The notes under the pieces are model-generated. The model saw only the letters and a list, made by a program, of their open reading frames with translations, made no database searches and was not told the DNA's origin. This document shows, in pieces, positions 50,152 through 59,864 of a stretch of DNA of 64,000 nt. The stretch's first letter is position 1, and the number at the start of each line of letters is the position of its first letter. The DNA is from Asaia bogorensis_B (GTDB lineage: Bacteria > Pseudomonadota > Alphaproteobacteria > Acetobacterales > Acetobacteraceae): NCBI RefSeq assembly GCF_900465315.1, contig NZ_UBIX01000010.1; one strand, 5' to 3'. A program made the translations under genes and the position numbers.

Positions 50152-52803
50152 TCAGGCTGAAAGCGTTTTTCTGAGTGAATCGAACACGGCCTCGCTGTTG
50201 GGCTGCGGACCACCAGCCTGCGCCATATCCGGTCGACCGCCGCCGCCCTTGCCGCCCATCTCGGCTGAAGCCAAACGGACCAGATCAACCGCATTGAAAC
50301 GGTCATTCAGGTCTTTCGTGACAGCGACGACAACACTGCCTTTGCCTTCAGCCGTGGAGATGAGGGCGACAACGCCACTCACGATCTGCTTGGTGATGGC
50401 CTCGGCCATGTTCTTGAGCTCACGTGGTGCCACGTCACCCAGATCACGCGGCACGAAGGTCACGCCATTGATGGACTCGCTGGCCGAATCGGCCTGACCC
50501 GTTGCCAGACGCTTCTGAAGCTCCGAAACCTGACGTTCCAGGGCCCGACGCTCTTCGACCAGCGCGGCGAGGCGATCCGGGGCCTCGGCAATTGTGGCCT
50601 TAAGAAGATCGGCCATACGGCGCAGACGCTCATCAGCCTCGATGGCCAGACGATCTGCGGCAACACCGCAAACGGCCTCGATGCGACGCACACCAGCCGA
50701 AACACCGCTTTCCGAAACGATGCGGAACGGCCCGATTTCGCCCGTGCGTCCGACATGGGTGCCACCACAAAGCTCGATGGAATAGGCTCCGCGCGTCTCA
50801 TCGCCCAGCCCCATCGAGACCACGCGGACCTCATCACCGTATTTCTCGCCGAACAATGCCATGGCGCCTTCAGCGACCGCGGTTTCGGGGGTCATGATGC
50901 GCGTTTCGACAGCACTGTTTTCACGAATACGGGCATTTACCTCACGCTCGACGAGCGCCAGTTCTTCCGCCGTGATGGGGCGAGGCTGCGACACGTCAAA
51001 GCGCAGGCGTTCCGGCGCATTCAGGCTGCCTTTCTGGGCCACATGGTCGCCAAGCTGGCGGCGCAGCGCCTCGTGAAGCAGGTGAGTGGCGGAGTGATGA
51101 CCACGCACAGCCTGTCGGCGCGTATGATCGATCTCTGCTGTGACCGATGTTCCCGGGCGCACGATGCCCTCGATCACACGGCCATAATGCACGAGCAGAT
51201 CGCCATTGCGCTTCTGGGTGTCGGTTATCTCAATGCGCAGGTTCTCGCCAACCAGCGCGCCGTGATCGCCTACCTGGCCGCCACTCTCGCCGTAGAAGGG
51301 GGTCTGGTTCAGCAGGATGGCGATCTCATCACCGGCCGAGGCGCTTTCGCTCTCGATTCCGGCCTTGGCAACTAGTACGACCTCGGCATCGGCTTTTTCC
51401 GACGAGTAGCCAAGGAACTCCGAGGCGCCAAAGCGCTCGCGGGCATCGAACCAGATGGTCTCTGCAGCGGCATCGCCTGAGCCCACCCACGCCGCACGCG
51501 CACGGGCGCGCTGCTCTGCCATGGCGGCCTCGAAACCGGCCACATCGACAGTGCGACCCTGTTCGCGCAACGCATCCTGCGTAAGGTCGAGCGGGAAGCC
51601 GAATGTGTCGTAAAGCTTGAAGGCCACGTCGCCGGGGAGGGCACCGCCCTCGGCCACACGGGCGGTTTCGTCCTCAAGCAGCGACATGCCGCGTTCCAGC
51701 AGGGCGGTGAAGCGCTCTTCCTCACCCTTCATGGTTTCAGCAATCAGGGATTGATGCTGCACGAGTTCGGGATAGGCCGATCCCATCTGCCGGATCAGGG
51801 CAGGGAGCAAACGATAGAAAACCGGCTCGGTCGCGCCCAGACGCTGGAGATGGCGCATGGCGCGCCGCATGATGCGACGCAGCACATAGCCACGACCATC
51901 CTTGGACGGCATCACCCCATCGGCAATCAGGAAGGCCGTCGAACGCAGGTGATCGGCCACGACACGGTGGCTGGCGCGCAGCGACCCATCAGGATCGGTG
52001 CTGAGCGCGTTTGCTGTGGCTTCGACCAGGCTGCGCAGCACATCGGTGTCGTACACGTCGCGCTTGCCCTGCATCACGGCTGCAAAGCGCTCAAGGCCCA
52101 TGCCGGTATCGATCGAAGGGCGGGGCAGCGGCGCGCGCGTTCCCGGAGGACCTTCGAGATACTGCATGAAAACGAGATTCCAGATCTCGACAAACCGGTC
52201 GCCGTCTTCCTCGGGCGAGCCCGGAGGGCCGCCCCAGACATCTGGGCCATGATCGAAGAAGATTTCCGAGCACGGACCGCAGGGACCCGTATCGCCCATA
52301 CGCCAGAAATTATCGGCCGTCGGGATACGGATGATCTTCTCTTCAGGAAGGCCCGCGATCTTGCGCCACAGGCCAGCCGCTTCTTCATCCTCGGCATAGA
52401 CCGTGGCGAGCAGCTTTTCCTTGGGCAGACCGTAGCCCTTGGTCAGTAGGTTCCAGGCAAATTCGATCGCTTCGGCCTTGAAATAGTCACCGAAGGAGAA
52501 ATTGCCGAGCATTTCGAAAAAGGTCAGATGGCGAGCCGTGTAGCCCACATTGTCCAGATCGTTATGCTTGCCGCCTGCGCGCACGACCTTCTGCGCCGTT
52601 GTTGCACGCGTATAGGGGCGTGTTTCCTGCCCGGTGAACACGTTCTTGAACGGCACCATGCCAGCATTGGTGAAGAGCAGCGTGGGATCGTTCTGCGGCA
52701 CCAGCGAGGCCGAGGGAACGATCTTGTGGCCCTGGTCTCCGAAATACTTCAGAAACGCGCTGCGCAGCTCATTTGTGGTGGTGTTATGGATCGGTGTGGT
52801 CAT
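50152..52803 (-). CDS. alaS: Alanyl-tRNA synthetase
   Basis: Charges tRNA-Ala with alanine and edits mischarged serine/glycine. The 883-residue protein has the class II catalytic core (LRSAFLKYFGDQGH start, TNAGMVPFKNVFTG), the editing-domain zinc motif HHSATHLL with downstream CGGTHV, and the C-terminal DHHA1-like C-Ala domain ending near GGGGRPDMAQAGG. The frame extends 22 codons upstream to 52869, but ATG 52803 gives the conserved start. Confidence 0.97.
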   Translation of the reverse strand: MTTPIHNTTTNELRSAFLKYFGDQGHKIVPSASLVPQNDPTLLFTNAGMVPFKNVFTGQETRPYTRATTAQKVVRAGGKHNDLDNVGYTARHLTFFEMLGNFSFGDYFKAEAIEFAWNLLTKGYGLPKEKLLATVYAEDEEAAGLWRKIAGLPEEKIIRIPTADNFWRMGDTGPCGPCSEIFFDHGPDVWGGPPGSPEEDGDRFVEIWNLVFMQYLEGPPGTRAPLPRPSIDTGMGLERFAAVMQGKRDVYDTDVLRSLVEATANALSTDPDGSLRASHRVVADHLRSTAFLIADGVMPSKDGRGYVLRRIMRRAMRHLQRLGATEPVFYRLLPALIRQMGSAYPELVQHQSLIAETMKGEEERFTALLERGMSLLEDETARVAEGGALPGDVAFKLYDTFGFPLDLTQDALREQGRTVDVAGFEAAMAEQRARARAAWVGSGDAAAETIWFDARERFGASEFLGYSSEKADAEVVLVAKAGIESESASAGDEIAILLNQTPFYGESGGQVGDHGALVGENLRIEITDTQKRNGDLLVHYGRVIEGIVRPGTSVTAEIDHTRRQAVRGHHSATHLLHEALRRQLGDHVAQKGSLNAPERLRFDVSQPRPITAEELALVEREVNARIRENSAVETRIMTPETAVAEGAMALFGEKYGDEVRVVSMGLGDETRGAYSIELCGGTHVGRTGEIGPFRIVSESGVSAGVRRIEAVCGVAADRLAIEADERLRRMADLLKATIAEAPDRLAALVEERRALERQVSELQKRLATGQADSASESINGVTFVPRDLGDVAPRELKNMAEAITKQIVSGVVALISTAEGKGSVVVAVTKDLNDRFNAVDLVRLASAEMGGKGGGGRPDMAQAGGPQPNSEAVFDSLRKTLSA

Positions 52804-52893
52804 GGCGCGAGCAGAAAATCCCGATTGCGGCGTGAAGATGGCATCTCCACTAGAGCAAAGAGACCGCAAAGGAAATGTTTTGCGCGTGTCGGC

Positions 52894-53400
52894 TCAGGAT
52901 TCCAGATCGTGATCGGCAGGGTCGACATTCAGATCGACCGCCATCTGCGCCAGTTCCATGGGCGTTTCAGGAACCTTGGCCCGAAAGACAAGCTTGCGTG
53001 ACAGGTTGAAATTGGCCATCAGCCCCATGAGAGACCCCGCCGCCAGAGGCAGGGCGACGTGCTGCGCACAGAACGGAATGGTGAAGCACAGCGCGTAGAC
53101 CGTCCCGCGATTGAGCAGGAACCCAAAGCTGTTGGCTGCCAGAAAACGCAGCCATTGCAGTATGGGGTGGTCGCGATGGGCGACGCTGCGAAATGTCCAG
53201 AGCTGGTTGAGCAGCCAGTTGAGACTGGCCACCAGAAAATAGGACAGCAGTGTGGCGGCTGTCAGGCCGAGTTCGGGACGAAGCAGGGTAACAATCAGGA
53301 TGTCCCAGACAAGCCCCATTGCACCGATGATACCGAACCGCATGAACTGTGCGATGAGTTGCCTCGGCGCGCGCGGATAGAAGATCCGTTTCTTGAGCAC
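52894..53400 (-). CDS. GtrA family membrane protein
   Basis: A 168-residue protein with four predicted membrane helices and the GtrA-like pattern RFGIIGAMGLVWDILI near 21-36, NWLLNQLWTFRS, and NFNLSRKLVFR at the end. GtrA proteins act as flippases for undecaprenyl-phosphate-linked sugars in cell-surface polysaccharide modification. The partner glycosyltransferase is not adjacent. It lies upstream of alaS in the same direction with 90 nt between. Confidence 0.87.
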   Translation of the reverse strand: MLKKRIFYPRAPRQLIAQFMRFGIIGAMGLVWDILIVTLLRPELGLTAATLLSYFLVASLNWLLNQLWTFRSVAHRDHPILQWLRFLAANSFGFLLNRGTVYALCFTIPFCAQHVALPLAAGSLMGLMANFNLSRKLVFRAKVPETPMELAQMAVDLNVDPADHDLES

Positions 53401-53611
53401 GTCGCGTATGCCTTTCCCACCATGAAATCGGGGTCAAGCTGGTAGGGCCATTGAGTGCCAGATGCAAGCGAAGGCGGGAAGGTCGCTTAAGCTTTTCATC
53501 TCTGAAAACACGTCAAGGTTTGCGCTCCACGCGGCACCCTGGATGCCTCGGCAGGCGCCGCTTTGAGATGCAGGCAGGAAGACCGGGGTGGTGCCGTCCC
53601 TCAACAGGGGC
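53401..53611. other. Intergenic region between pnuC-like gene and gtrA
   Basis: About 210 nt without a supported gene. A few G+C-rich partial inverted repeats are present but none is clearly a terminator or tRNA. It should contain the end of the TonB-kinase-PnuC transcript and a promoter for gtrA. Confidence 0.4.
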
Positions 53612-54187
53612 TCAGGTCGTATCCTGTCCTTGCCCTTTGCTCGTACGCTGCCAGTGATACCAGGCATTGGCAGCCAGCCCGACCAGTATGGCGTAAAGAC
53701 CAGCACTGACCCATAGGCTACGTGTGAGGAACAGCGCCACATAGGCGGTATCGATGGCAACCCAGAGCGGCCAGCACAGCATGACTCGCCGGGCGGTCCA
53801 GATCTGCGCGACGAGGCTCAACGCGCTCAGCACGGCATCAGTGAATGGGGCCGGGTCATCCGTCCAGCGAGCCAGACCATAGCCCAGTGCCGCACTGGCG
53901 ATCAGGCCAACAAGAATATCTCGTGCCAACGGCGTATGACGGTGTGTTTCCACACGCACGCCAGTCTGCTCGCGGGGGGCGTAAGACCATGCGTACCAGC
54001 CACGAAGCAGAAACGCGCAAAATACAAGCTGCAAGGCCGAATCTGCCCAAAGTCGTGCCTGGGCAAAGACGAGCAGATAGAGCAGAGCAGCGATCAGGGA
54101 AACTGGCCACCCTGACACCCGGCGTTGGCCGGTCAGCCAGATCCCCGCCACGGTGAAAAGCGCCGCAATGGCCTCGAGAGGAGACAT
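53612..54187 (-). CDS. pnuC: PnuC-family vitamin transporter
   Basis: A 191-residue inner-membrane protein with about seven hydrophobic helices. It matches PnuC facilitators, which take up nicotinamide riboside (PnuC), thiamine (PnuT) or riboflavin (PnuX) and rely on a kinase to trap the vitamin. It shows GWYAWSYA and the C-terminal NAWYHWQR segment. ATG 54187 shares its first base with the stop of the upstream kinase gene (TGATG). The exact vitamin is not visible, so the symbol is generic. Confidence 0.82.
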   Translation of the reverse strand: MSPLEAIAALFTVAGIWLTGQRRVSGWPVSLIAALLYLLVFAQARLWADSALQLVFCAFLLRGWYAWSYAPREQTGVRVETHRHTPLARDILVGLIASAALGYGLARWTDDPAPFTDAVLSALSLVAQIWTARRVMLCWPLWVAIDTAYVALFLTRSLWVSAGLYAILVGLAANAWYHWQRTSKGQGQDTT

Positions 54188-55425
54188 CAGGCTCTCGCCG
54201 GAGGCGTGGCGACAAGCTGGCAAAGATCACGACCGGGTGGTGAAGCAAACCAGCTGAGATGACCGATCAGATAGGTCTCCCACGTCACTCGAGCGGTATC
54301 AGGAGCGCGCAGCAGCGTGTCGTAATACCAGACCTCCGAGCAGGCGAAGGCGACATGGGCAAGAGGGAGCATGGCGGCAATTTCCTCCCGATCACGCAGG
54401 CTTAGCCCCTCTTCCTGATCGTATCCGGCGAGGAAAGCGGCCGTGTGATCAGGTCTTGTGGCGTAGTCCACCGACTGCTCCACCTGCCCAGCGTCGCAAT
54501 CGCTGGTTCGCAACACGGCGTGCGGGTTCATCCAGTCAACCATGCTGCGTTCGAGGGCTACGGCGATATCGAAAGCGCGGGTCGTAAGATCGGTCATCCC
54601 GAAATCGAACGGTGCCCTGACGATCATGCGGTCAGGCAGGCTCTGCCCTCCTGCCTCGCTGTCCCAGATGAGGTTGGACCCGTGCCAATCGCCATGCCCC
54701 CAATGCAAGGCCGCCGTTTTGAGAAACGGTCGGGCCTGCGTGAGGGCGGGCGTTAGTGCTGCGATTAGCGGGGGCAATCCGCCTTGCCGGTCGAGCGCTT
54801 CGCTCAGCGCAGGTTGAGCCTTGACCCAACCGCGAAAGGCTATCTCGGGATCAGCCTCTCCGAGGAAAGGGGTGAGGACAGAAACCAGCGGGCGTGTCGA
54901 ACGCGAGGATGTCTTGAAACCGCGCGCAGCGCGGTGAAACCGGGCGAGGGCGCTTCCTGCCTCAAAAGCCTCGTCAAGGCTTCGATAGGGCTCCCATGAC
55001 ATGGTGTCACGGTAGAGGTCCAGCCCGTTGAGGGCGGGGAAACATTCATAGCACCATTCGCCGCTGAGAAGGATTGTACTGTGTGACCGTGCGCTTTCGT
55101 TCGCGCATTCGCGGGGGTACGCGACCGGCAAGCCATTCCGTGAGAGGTGAGAGATCAGACGGTGCTCTTCCGCCAGCGCCCCCCTGTCACGAAGCCGATG
55201 ATGGTGGCGCTTGAGGAACCATATCTGACCGTTCGGATCGCTGACGCGCGCGACCGCAGAAAAAGGCCGTGCGCTATGCCACGAAATCGGCGCTGTGCTT
55301 TCAAGTCCGAAAGCTGCGAGGACGTGCTTTGCCTCATCCGGGGTGATGAGCGGCCAGTCGCGCTGTGCCTCCTTGCCCCAGAGGCCGAATTGCCCGATCT
55401 GTTCTGACGCGCCCGGCTCTGTCAT
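54187..55425 (-). CDS. APH-family kinase in a vitamin uptake operon
   Basis: A 412-residue protein with the aminoglycoside phosphotransferase/choline kinase fold: the ATP-site Lys72 (FLKRHHH), the catalytic loop GHGDWHGSN (243-251) and the metal-binding DFG (274-276). It overlaps the TonB receptor gene upstream and the PnuC-type gene downstream by one base each (TGATG). That context suggests it phosphorylates the imported vitamin, for example thiamine to thiamine monophosphate, as ThiK does. Homoserine-kinase-like alternatives cannot be excluded. Confidence 0.72.
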   Translation of the reverse strand: MTEPGASEQIGQFGLWGKEAQRDWPLITPDEAKHVLAAFGLESTAPISWHSARPFSAVARVSDPNGQIWFLKRHHHRLRDRGALAEEHRLISHLSRNGLPVAYPRECANESARSHSTILLSGEWCYECFPALNGLDLYRDTMSWEPYRSLDEAFEAGSALARFHRAARGFKTSSRSTRPLVSVLTPFLGEADPEIAFRGWVKAQPALSEALDRQGGLPPLIAALTPALTQARPFLKTAALHWGHGDWHGSNLIWDSEAGGQSLPDRMIVRAPFDFGMTDLTTRAFDIAVALERSMVDWMNPHAVLRTSDCDAGQVEQSVDYATRPDHTAAFLAGYDQEEGLSLRDREEIAAMLPLAHVAFACSEVWYYDTLLRAPDTARVTWETYLIGHLSWFASPPGRDLCQLVATPPARA

Positions 55426-57842
55426 CAGAACCCGGCGGTCGCAGTGGCCAGGGCCGAGAACCCGCCGCCGATATAATAATCCGGCGATGATCCTGCGATG
55501 GTCGATCCATACCGCCCTGTCGTATCGCGGGCATTGAGTGTGGGGTCGGCAATCCCCGAAAGGTAATGCTCATTGGTAATGTTGATGAAGTTGAGTCGCA
55601 GAGACGGTGCCTTCAGTCGGGAGAGATCCGAGAAACGATATCCGACCGTAAGATTGCCTGTCGTATGATCGCTTATACGCTCGTCATTCATGAACGTCGC
55701 GTATTGGCGTCCCGTGTACTGAACCGCGGCAAAGCCGAAAACGTGCCCGTCATCATAGGTCAGGCCGGCTGAAGCCTGGAGTTTCGGGCTGCGCACGGCT
55801 GTCTTGCCGGAGGTGGGCAGCAGGTCACCGCCGCTCGCGATATCGTTGTCGATCGTCGCATGGAGGTACTCGCCTGAGAGATATGGCGCAAAATGATGCC
55901 AGGGTTTCAATCCAAGCTCGATATCCACACCACGCGATGTCTGGCCACCGGCATTCATGGTGGACTGGATGGGCGTGTTGTTGACCAGCACCTGAGTCTG
56001 GAGTTGCCTGTTGGTGAAGTTGTAGTTGAAGAAGGTCAGGCTCCCAGTCACGAGTGGCCCGGTATAGCGATAACCAATTTCTTCAGAGATCGAATATTCG
56101 TTGCGCAGATTATGCGTGCCAGTCGTACTGATGTCGCCGGAACTGGTGTCATAAACGTTATACAATGCAGTAAAAGCCGGAGCGCGGAAATTGGTCGTGG
56201 CGTTCAGGAAGATCTGATGCTGCGGCGTGATCTGGAAGCGCAAACCCAGACGGGGGAGCGGCACTGCGCTATTGCTTGCAACACGATACTGCGGTCCGGG
56301 GACGGCATTGGTACCAACGCGGCTGACCATAACCTCCTTGAACCCGACCTCGACAAGCAGGCGGTCAGACAGGAAATGCATCCTGTCACCCACATAGAGC
56401 GCATTGGCCATGCTGATGGTGTGCGTGTCGCCTGCAAGATAGATGCGCCCGTTGCTCAGCCGCACGAAATTGCCGGTACCGCTGCCCCAGATGTTGGCCG
56501 AAGCGCCGTTCTCGCTCACAGGTGAAAAGGACTGGACCTCGTGATCATCGCCGTAATCGAACCAGTAGCCGGTATAGAGTTCGTTCCAGCCCTCTTTCCA
56601 CGCAAGCTCCGAGGTAAACCCTGAACGATAGCTGCGCTGGGTGTAGTTGGCACGCACGATGGCCGACCCATCAGCAGAGCTGGGGAGGGTAAGCGTGTCA
56701 GTCAGAGCCTGCGTGCCGGTATAGAGCCCGCTGAGAGGCAGGGTCGATCCCCCCGGCACATTGCCATAAGCGCCCTGCGCATAGGGTGTGGCCTTCAGTG
56801 TAAGGTGATCGGTGAGCGCGAGCGAGACCGGCGCTCCCATGTAGAGCGTTCGTTCGGGCGCACGCCACAGGCGTTGATAATAGGGGCCAGCTTCCTGGTC
56901 CTGCGGATTATAGCGCGATGCCAACGCATTGCCCGACGAGACTCCATATTCCCTGAACTGGTCTTTTGACACCTGCGGATAATAACTGGTGATCGTGCTA
57001 TTGAAGCTGCCGACAAGTCCCGCGTGGGAACGCTCTCCCATGTCACGCACAAGCTTGAAATCGATATGGTGGCGCATGTCATGGCCAGGGCCACGCCAGT
57101 TCTGGGCGCTGGTATGGGAATAGGAAACAAAGCCCCGCAGCCCTGTGTGGCCGATCATCCCCGTATCCAGCCGGATGAATTCGCGGTTGGTATTGTAGGA
57201 GCCATAAGAGGCCGAGATCGTCCCCCCGGCCTTGCGCGCCGGATCGCGAAAATCGAGGCTCATCAAGCCGCCCGCGGCGTTGAGTACAGGACTGTCGAGA
57301 TCCGCCTCACCCTGGGCGAGGGCGATCTGCCGATAATTCTCACTATCGGCAAACTGGCTTGGATAGCCGGAATAGAAGGCGAGATCGTTGAGAGGCATGC
57401 CCTCAAGCACGTAGCCGATCGAATCCGTGTTCAGCCCACGCACCGAGATTGTTGTCTGGGGGGAAAGCCCCATCGCATCGGATGAGGCCACATTGGCCCC
57501 TGGCAGCATGGAGACAAGCTGATAGGCGCTCGATATCGGGGCCTGTCTGGCAATGAAGGTGCTATCGACCGTGCTGACCGCCTTGATGCCGTGCTGCGGA
57601 TGAATGAGACCGCCGCCGCGTTCGGCATCGCGCTTTTCAGGCTCTGTGGCCTTGACCGTAATCTGCTCAGGCCTGCGCGTCATCGTGTTTCGCGTCGCCT
57701 GAGCCTTATGACTCCCTATCGATACGTCTGCAGCCAGAGTGGGAGCTGGAGCGATGCACAGCCCTAGCCCGCAGACGCCACAAAGCAGACCATTTCGACG
57801 GGGCGAAAGGAGCATTTTTCGGGATTTGGGCGGCACAGGCAT
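55425..57842 (-). CDS. TonB-dependent outer membrane receptor
   Basis: Imports a scarce nutrient across the outer membrane with energy from TonB. From ATG 57842 it is 805 residues: a signal peptide (cut after LAA near 38), a plug domain with the TonB-box-like EQITVKAT near 58-65 and ISVRGLNTDSIGYVLEGMPL, then a 22-strand-type barrel ending in Phe. Starts at 57896 and 57815 are possible. As first gene of the receptor-kinase-PnuC operon it probably handles a vitamin such as thiamine rather than a siderophore. No TPP or cobalamin riboswitch was recognised upstream. Confidence 0.85.
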   Translation of the reverse strand: MPVPPKSRKMLLSPRRNGLLCGVCGLGLCIAPAPTLAADVSIGSHKAQATRNTMTRRPEQITVKATEPEKRDAERGGGLIHPQHGIKAVSTVDSTFIARQAPISSAYQLVSMLPGANVASSDAMGLSPQTTISVRGLNTDSIGYVLEGMPLNDLAFYSGYPSQFADSENYRQIALAQGEADLDSPVLNAAGGLMSLDFRDPARKAGGTISASYGSYNTNREFIRLDTGMIGHTGLRGFVSYSHTSAQNWRGPGHDMRHHIDFKLVRDMGERSHAGLVGSFNSTITSYYPQVSKDQFREYGVSSGNALASRYNPQDQEAGPYYQRLWRAPERTLYMGAPVSLALTDHLTLKATPYAQGAYGNVPGGSTLPLSGLYTGTQALTDTLTLPSSADGSAIVRANYTQRSYRSGFTSELAWKEGWNELYTGYWFDYGDDHEVQSFSPVSENGASANIWGSGTGNFVRLSNGRIYLAGDTHTISMANALYVGDRMHFLSDRLLVEVGFKEVMVSRVGTNAVPGPQYRVASNSAVPLPRLGLRFQITPQHQIFLNATTNFRAPAFTALYNVYDTSSGDISTTGTHNLRNEYSISEEIGYRYTGPLVTGSLTFFNYNFTNRQLQTQVLVNNTPIQSTMNAGGQTSRGVDIELGLKPWHHFAPYLSGEYLHATIDNDIASGGDLLPTSGKTAVRSPKLQASAGLTYDDGHVFGFAAVQYTGRQYATFMNDERISDHTTGNLTVGYRFSDLSRLKAPSLRLNFINITNEHYLSGIADPTLNARDTTGRYGSTIAGSSPDYYIGGGFSALATATAGF

Positions 57843-58122
57843 GGTCCAGTTATGCGATAGCGGAGTTTTTGCAATGCGGATGACCGCAAGTCTCATATCA
57901 GGGAGCAGGAAACGATCGTCTTCGCAATGTTAATTTCCAGCGTGTCACATCCCTGCGCCCGATCCCTGACGAAAACATGGCCGGGTAGTGGAATATGGAA
58001 TCAGGATGGCAACGCGAACCATGAATCACAATCACGATCAAATGCCCTATGTTTGCGTTTGGCCACCTGTGCCCTGAATAGAAATCATGCTAAAGGAACT
58101 ATTAAAAAAGGAGATCATCTCA
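57843..58122. other. Divergent intergenic region, TonB receptor / orphan gene
   Basis: About 280 nt, clearly A/T-richer near 58020-58120. It holds the promoters of two divergent transcripts. CTGAGA and the other conserved blocks of a TPP riboswitch were looked for on the minus strand and not found; no cobalamin box was seen. Confidence 0.45.
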
Positions 58123-58635
58123 ATGCTTGCAGATTATATCGCAGCTTACACGAAGGGTTGGGTCGTCAAGCGTGACACTGATGCCTCGCCTCGTCGTATT
58201 GCAGATGAAGATGTCGATTTTCTGACCCGCCTGGTGGCCGGCCAAGCGGGGTTGGCAATGGATGACGCGCTTCAGAATATGCGGATGACCCTTGATGGCT
58301 GGTTGACGCAACGCGCGCGCGGTGAGCGGCCATCCGGCTTTGATACGGTTGATTTCGAGGCTCTCCTGGCGTTTCTCCCGAGCCTGCAGTCATCAGATGA
58401 TACCGGATCTCCCACGATATCCGCCGGGGCTGAAAACGTCTCCAATGTCCTTCCCGAGATGGTTCACGAGCCAGTCGCAGCACCTGTCGATCACGAGGCA
58501 GCGGCGGAGGGGCGAGAAGGGCAGGGCATGCGCGAGATACCGATCCCGACCCGTCGTTTGCCCCGTCAGGAGCCTGCGCATGATCTTTTCAGCAACCTCG
58601 AATTTTCACGATTTCATGTCGAGCACGGGGTTTGA
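58123..58635 (+). CDS. Orphan protein of unknown function
   Basis: A 170-residue soluble protein I cannot assign. ATG 58123 follows a strong AAGGAG ribosome site at 58108-58113. The N-terminal half is ordered and helical-looking (ADYIAAYTKGW, ADEDVDFLTRLVAG, ALQNMRMTLDGWLTQRARG); residues from about 100 are Pro/Ala/Glu-rich and probably disordered, ending in a short SNLEFSRFHVEHGV motif. Its last 22 nt overlap the convergent MFS gene. No signal peptide or membrane segment. Confidence 0.65.
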   Translation: MLADYIAAYTKGWVVKRDTDASPRRIADEDVDFLTRLVAGQAGLAMDDALQNMRMTLDGWLTQRARGERPSGFDTVDFEALLAFLPSLQSSDDTGSPTISAGAENVSNVLPEMVHEPVAAPVDHEAAAEGREGQGMREIPIPTRRLPRQEPAHDLFSNLEFSRFHVEHGV

Positions 58636-59864
58636 TCGCTTCTTCTTTGCGGTTCGTTCCGGCGTAGTCTGATCACCAGGACGAGGCCGAGAAAGGCGCA
58701 TATCATACCCGTCAAAAAGATTGCCTTGTAGCCGAGGCAATCCGATATCACACCTGCCGCAGGGCCGCTCACGGCATAAGAGAGGTCCTGGAAGGCGGCA
58801 AAGCCGCCGAGAGCCGTGGCGCGCATCGTGCCGGATACCCGCTTTACAACTTCAACACCCATCGACGGATAGATGAGCGAGCAACCGGCGCCCGTCAGAA
58901 CGGCGCCAACCAGGGCAAGGGCTGGCGCAGGTGCAAGGGCAATACATGCCTGACCGATGCATTCGACAAAGAGTGAGATCATGGCGACGTTAAGTCCACC
59001 CAATCGATCTGGCATATGCCCACAGAAAATCCGGCCAGCGACAAAGGCCAGACCAAAGCAGGTCAAGCCCAGACTGCCAAAGTGCCAATGCTCGTGCAGG
59101 AAATAAACCGAGAGAAAAGCGCCGAGAACAGCGAAGCCGACGCCTTGTAAGGCAACAATGGTGCCATAGGGGCGTATAACGCCCAAAACCGGCCAGAAAG
59201 AGTCCCGTTCGCCCGATAATACGGGAGCAGAAGGTACGCTCTGGACAATGGCGAGCCCCAGACATGGCAGCGTAACAGACGCGGCCATGAGAGGGGCAAA
59301 CCCCGCAAAGTGATAGATCTCGAGCCCTATCGGTCCGCCAAACGCAAACGCTCCATACATGGCTGCGCCGGTCCATGTCAGGACTTTCCCCGCGCCCGTG
59401 GCTCCCGTCAGACCAATACCCCAGCCATGCATACCGACTAGCGTATAACTTTCTCCAACACCAAGAAGCAGTCGGCCGACGATCAGCAGGCCAAAACCTA
59501 GTGGACGGGGAAAAAAGCCAAACCCCGAAACCAGGCAGATCGCACTCGCCACGGCATAGAGGCAGAGGCCCAACCGCATGGCGGTACGGCCGCCACATCG
59601 ATCGGCAAAGCTACCCGCGACGGTGCGCGTGAGAATGGTCGAGACAAAGGCACATCCCACAGCAATGCCAGCCAGGGCGTTCCCATAGCCGGGCCACGAA
59701 GTAATGAAGGGCGGTATAACGGCAAGCGGCATGGCAACGGCCATATAGGACAGCAGGAGGGCTATGGTGAGAAACGGCAGAAAACGCTGGTCCGTCCCGT
59801 CTGCCGCGTCACCTTGCCCGATTGAGTCGCAGTTTGTGCAAACTTTGTGGCCCTGTCTGCTCAT
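58614..59864 (-). CDS. MFS transporter
   Basis: A 416-residue major facilitator with about twelve hydrophobic helices and the loop 2-3 motif GSFADRCGGRTAM. It is similar in style to YhhS/YfcJ-type efflux or uptake carriers; the substrate cannot be told. A cytosolic start MSRQGHKVCTNCDS contains two Cys in a CxxC-like spacing. ATG 59864 is preceded by GGGGAAG; the frame is open upstream to 59999. It may follow the amidase in one transcript, but 293 nt separate them. Confidence 0.85.
   Translation of the reverse strand: MSRQGHKVCTNCDSIGQGDAADGTDQRFLPFLTIALLLSYMAVAMPLAVIPPFITSWPGYGNALAGIAVGCAFVSTILTRTVAGSFADRCGGRTAMRLGLCLYAVASAICLVSGFGFFPRPLGFGLLIVGRLLLGVGESYTLVGMHGWGIGLTGATGAGKVLTWTGAAMYGAFAFGGPIGLEIYHFAGFAPLMAASVTLPCLGLAIVQSVPSAPVLSGERDSFWPVLGVIRPYGTIVALQGVGFAVLGAFLSVYFLHEHWHFGSLGLTCFGLAFVAGRIFCGHMPDRLGGLNVAMISLFVECIGQACIALAPAPALALVGAVLTGAGCSLIYPSMGVEVVKRVSGTMRATALGGFAAFQDLSYAVSGPAAGVISDCLGYKAIFLTGMICAFLGLVLVIRLRRNEPQRRSDQTPCST

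Noticed and set aside
57843..58100. TPP or cobalamin riboswitch upstream of the TonB receptor
   Set aside because: The conserved blocks (CTGAGA, GAACCTGAT-like, AAGCCGGG-like) were not found on the minus strand.
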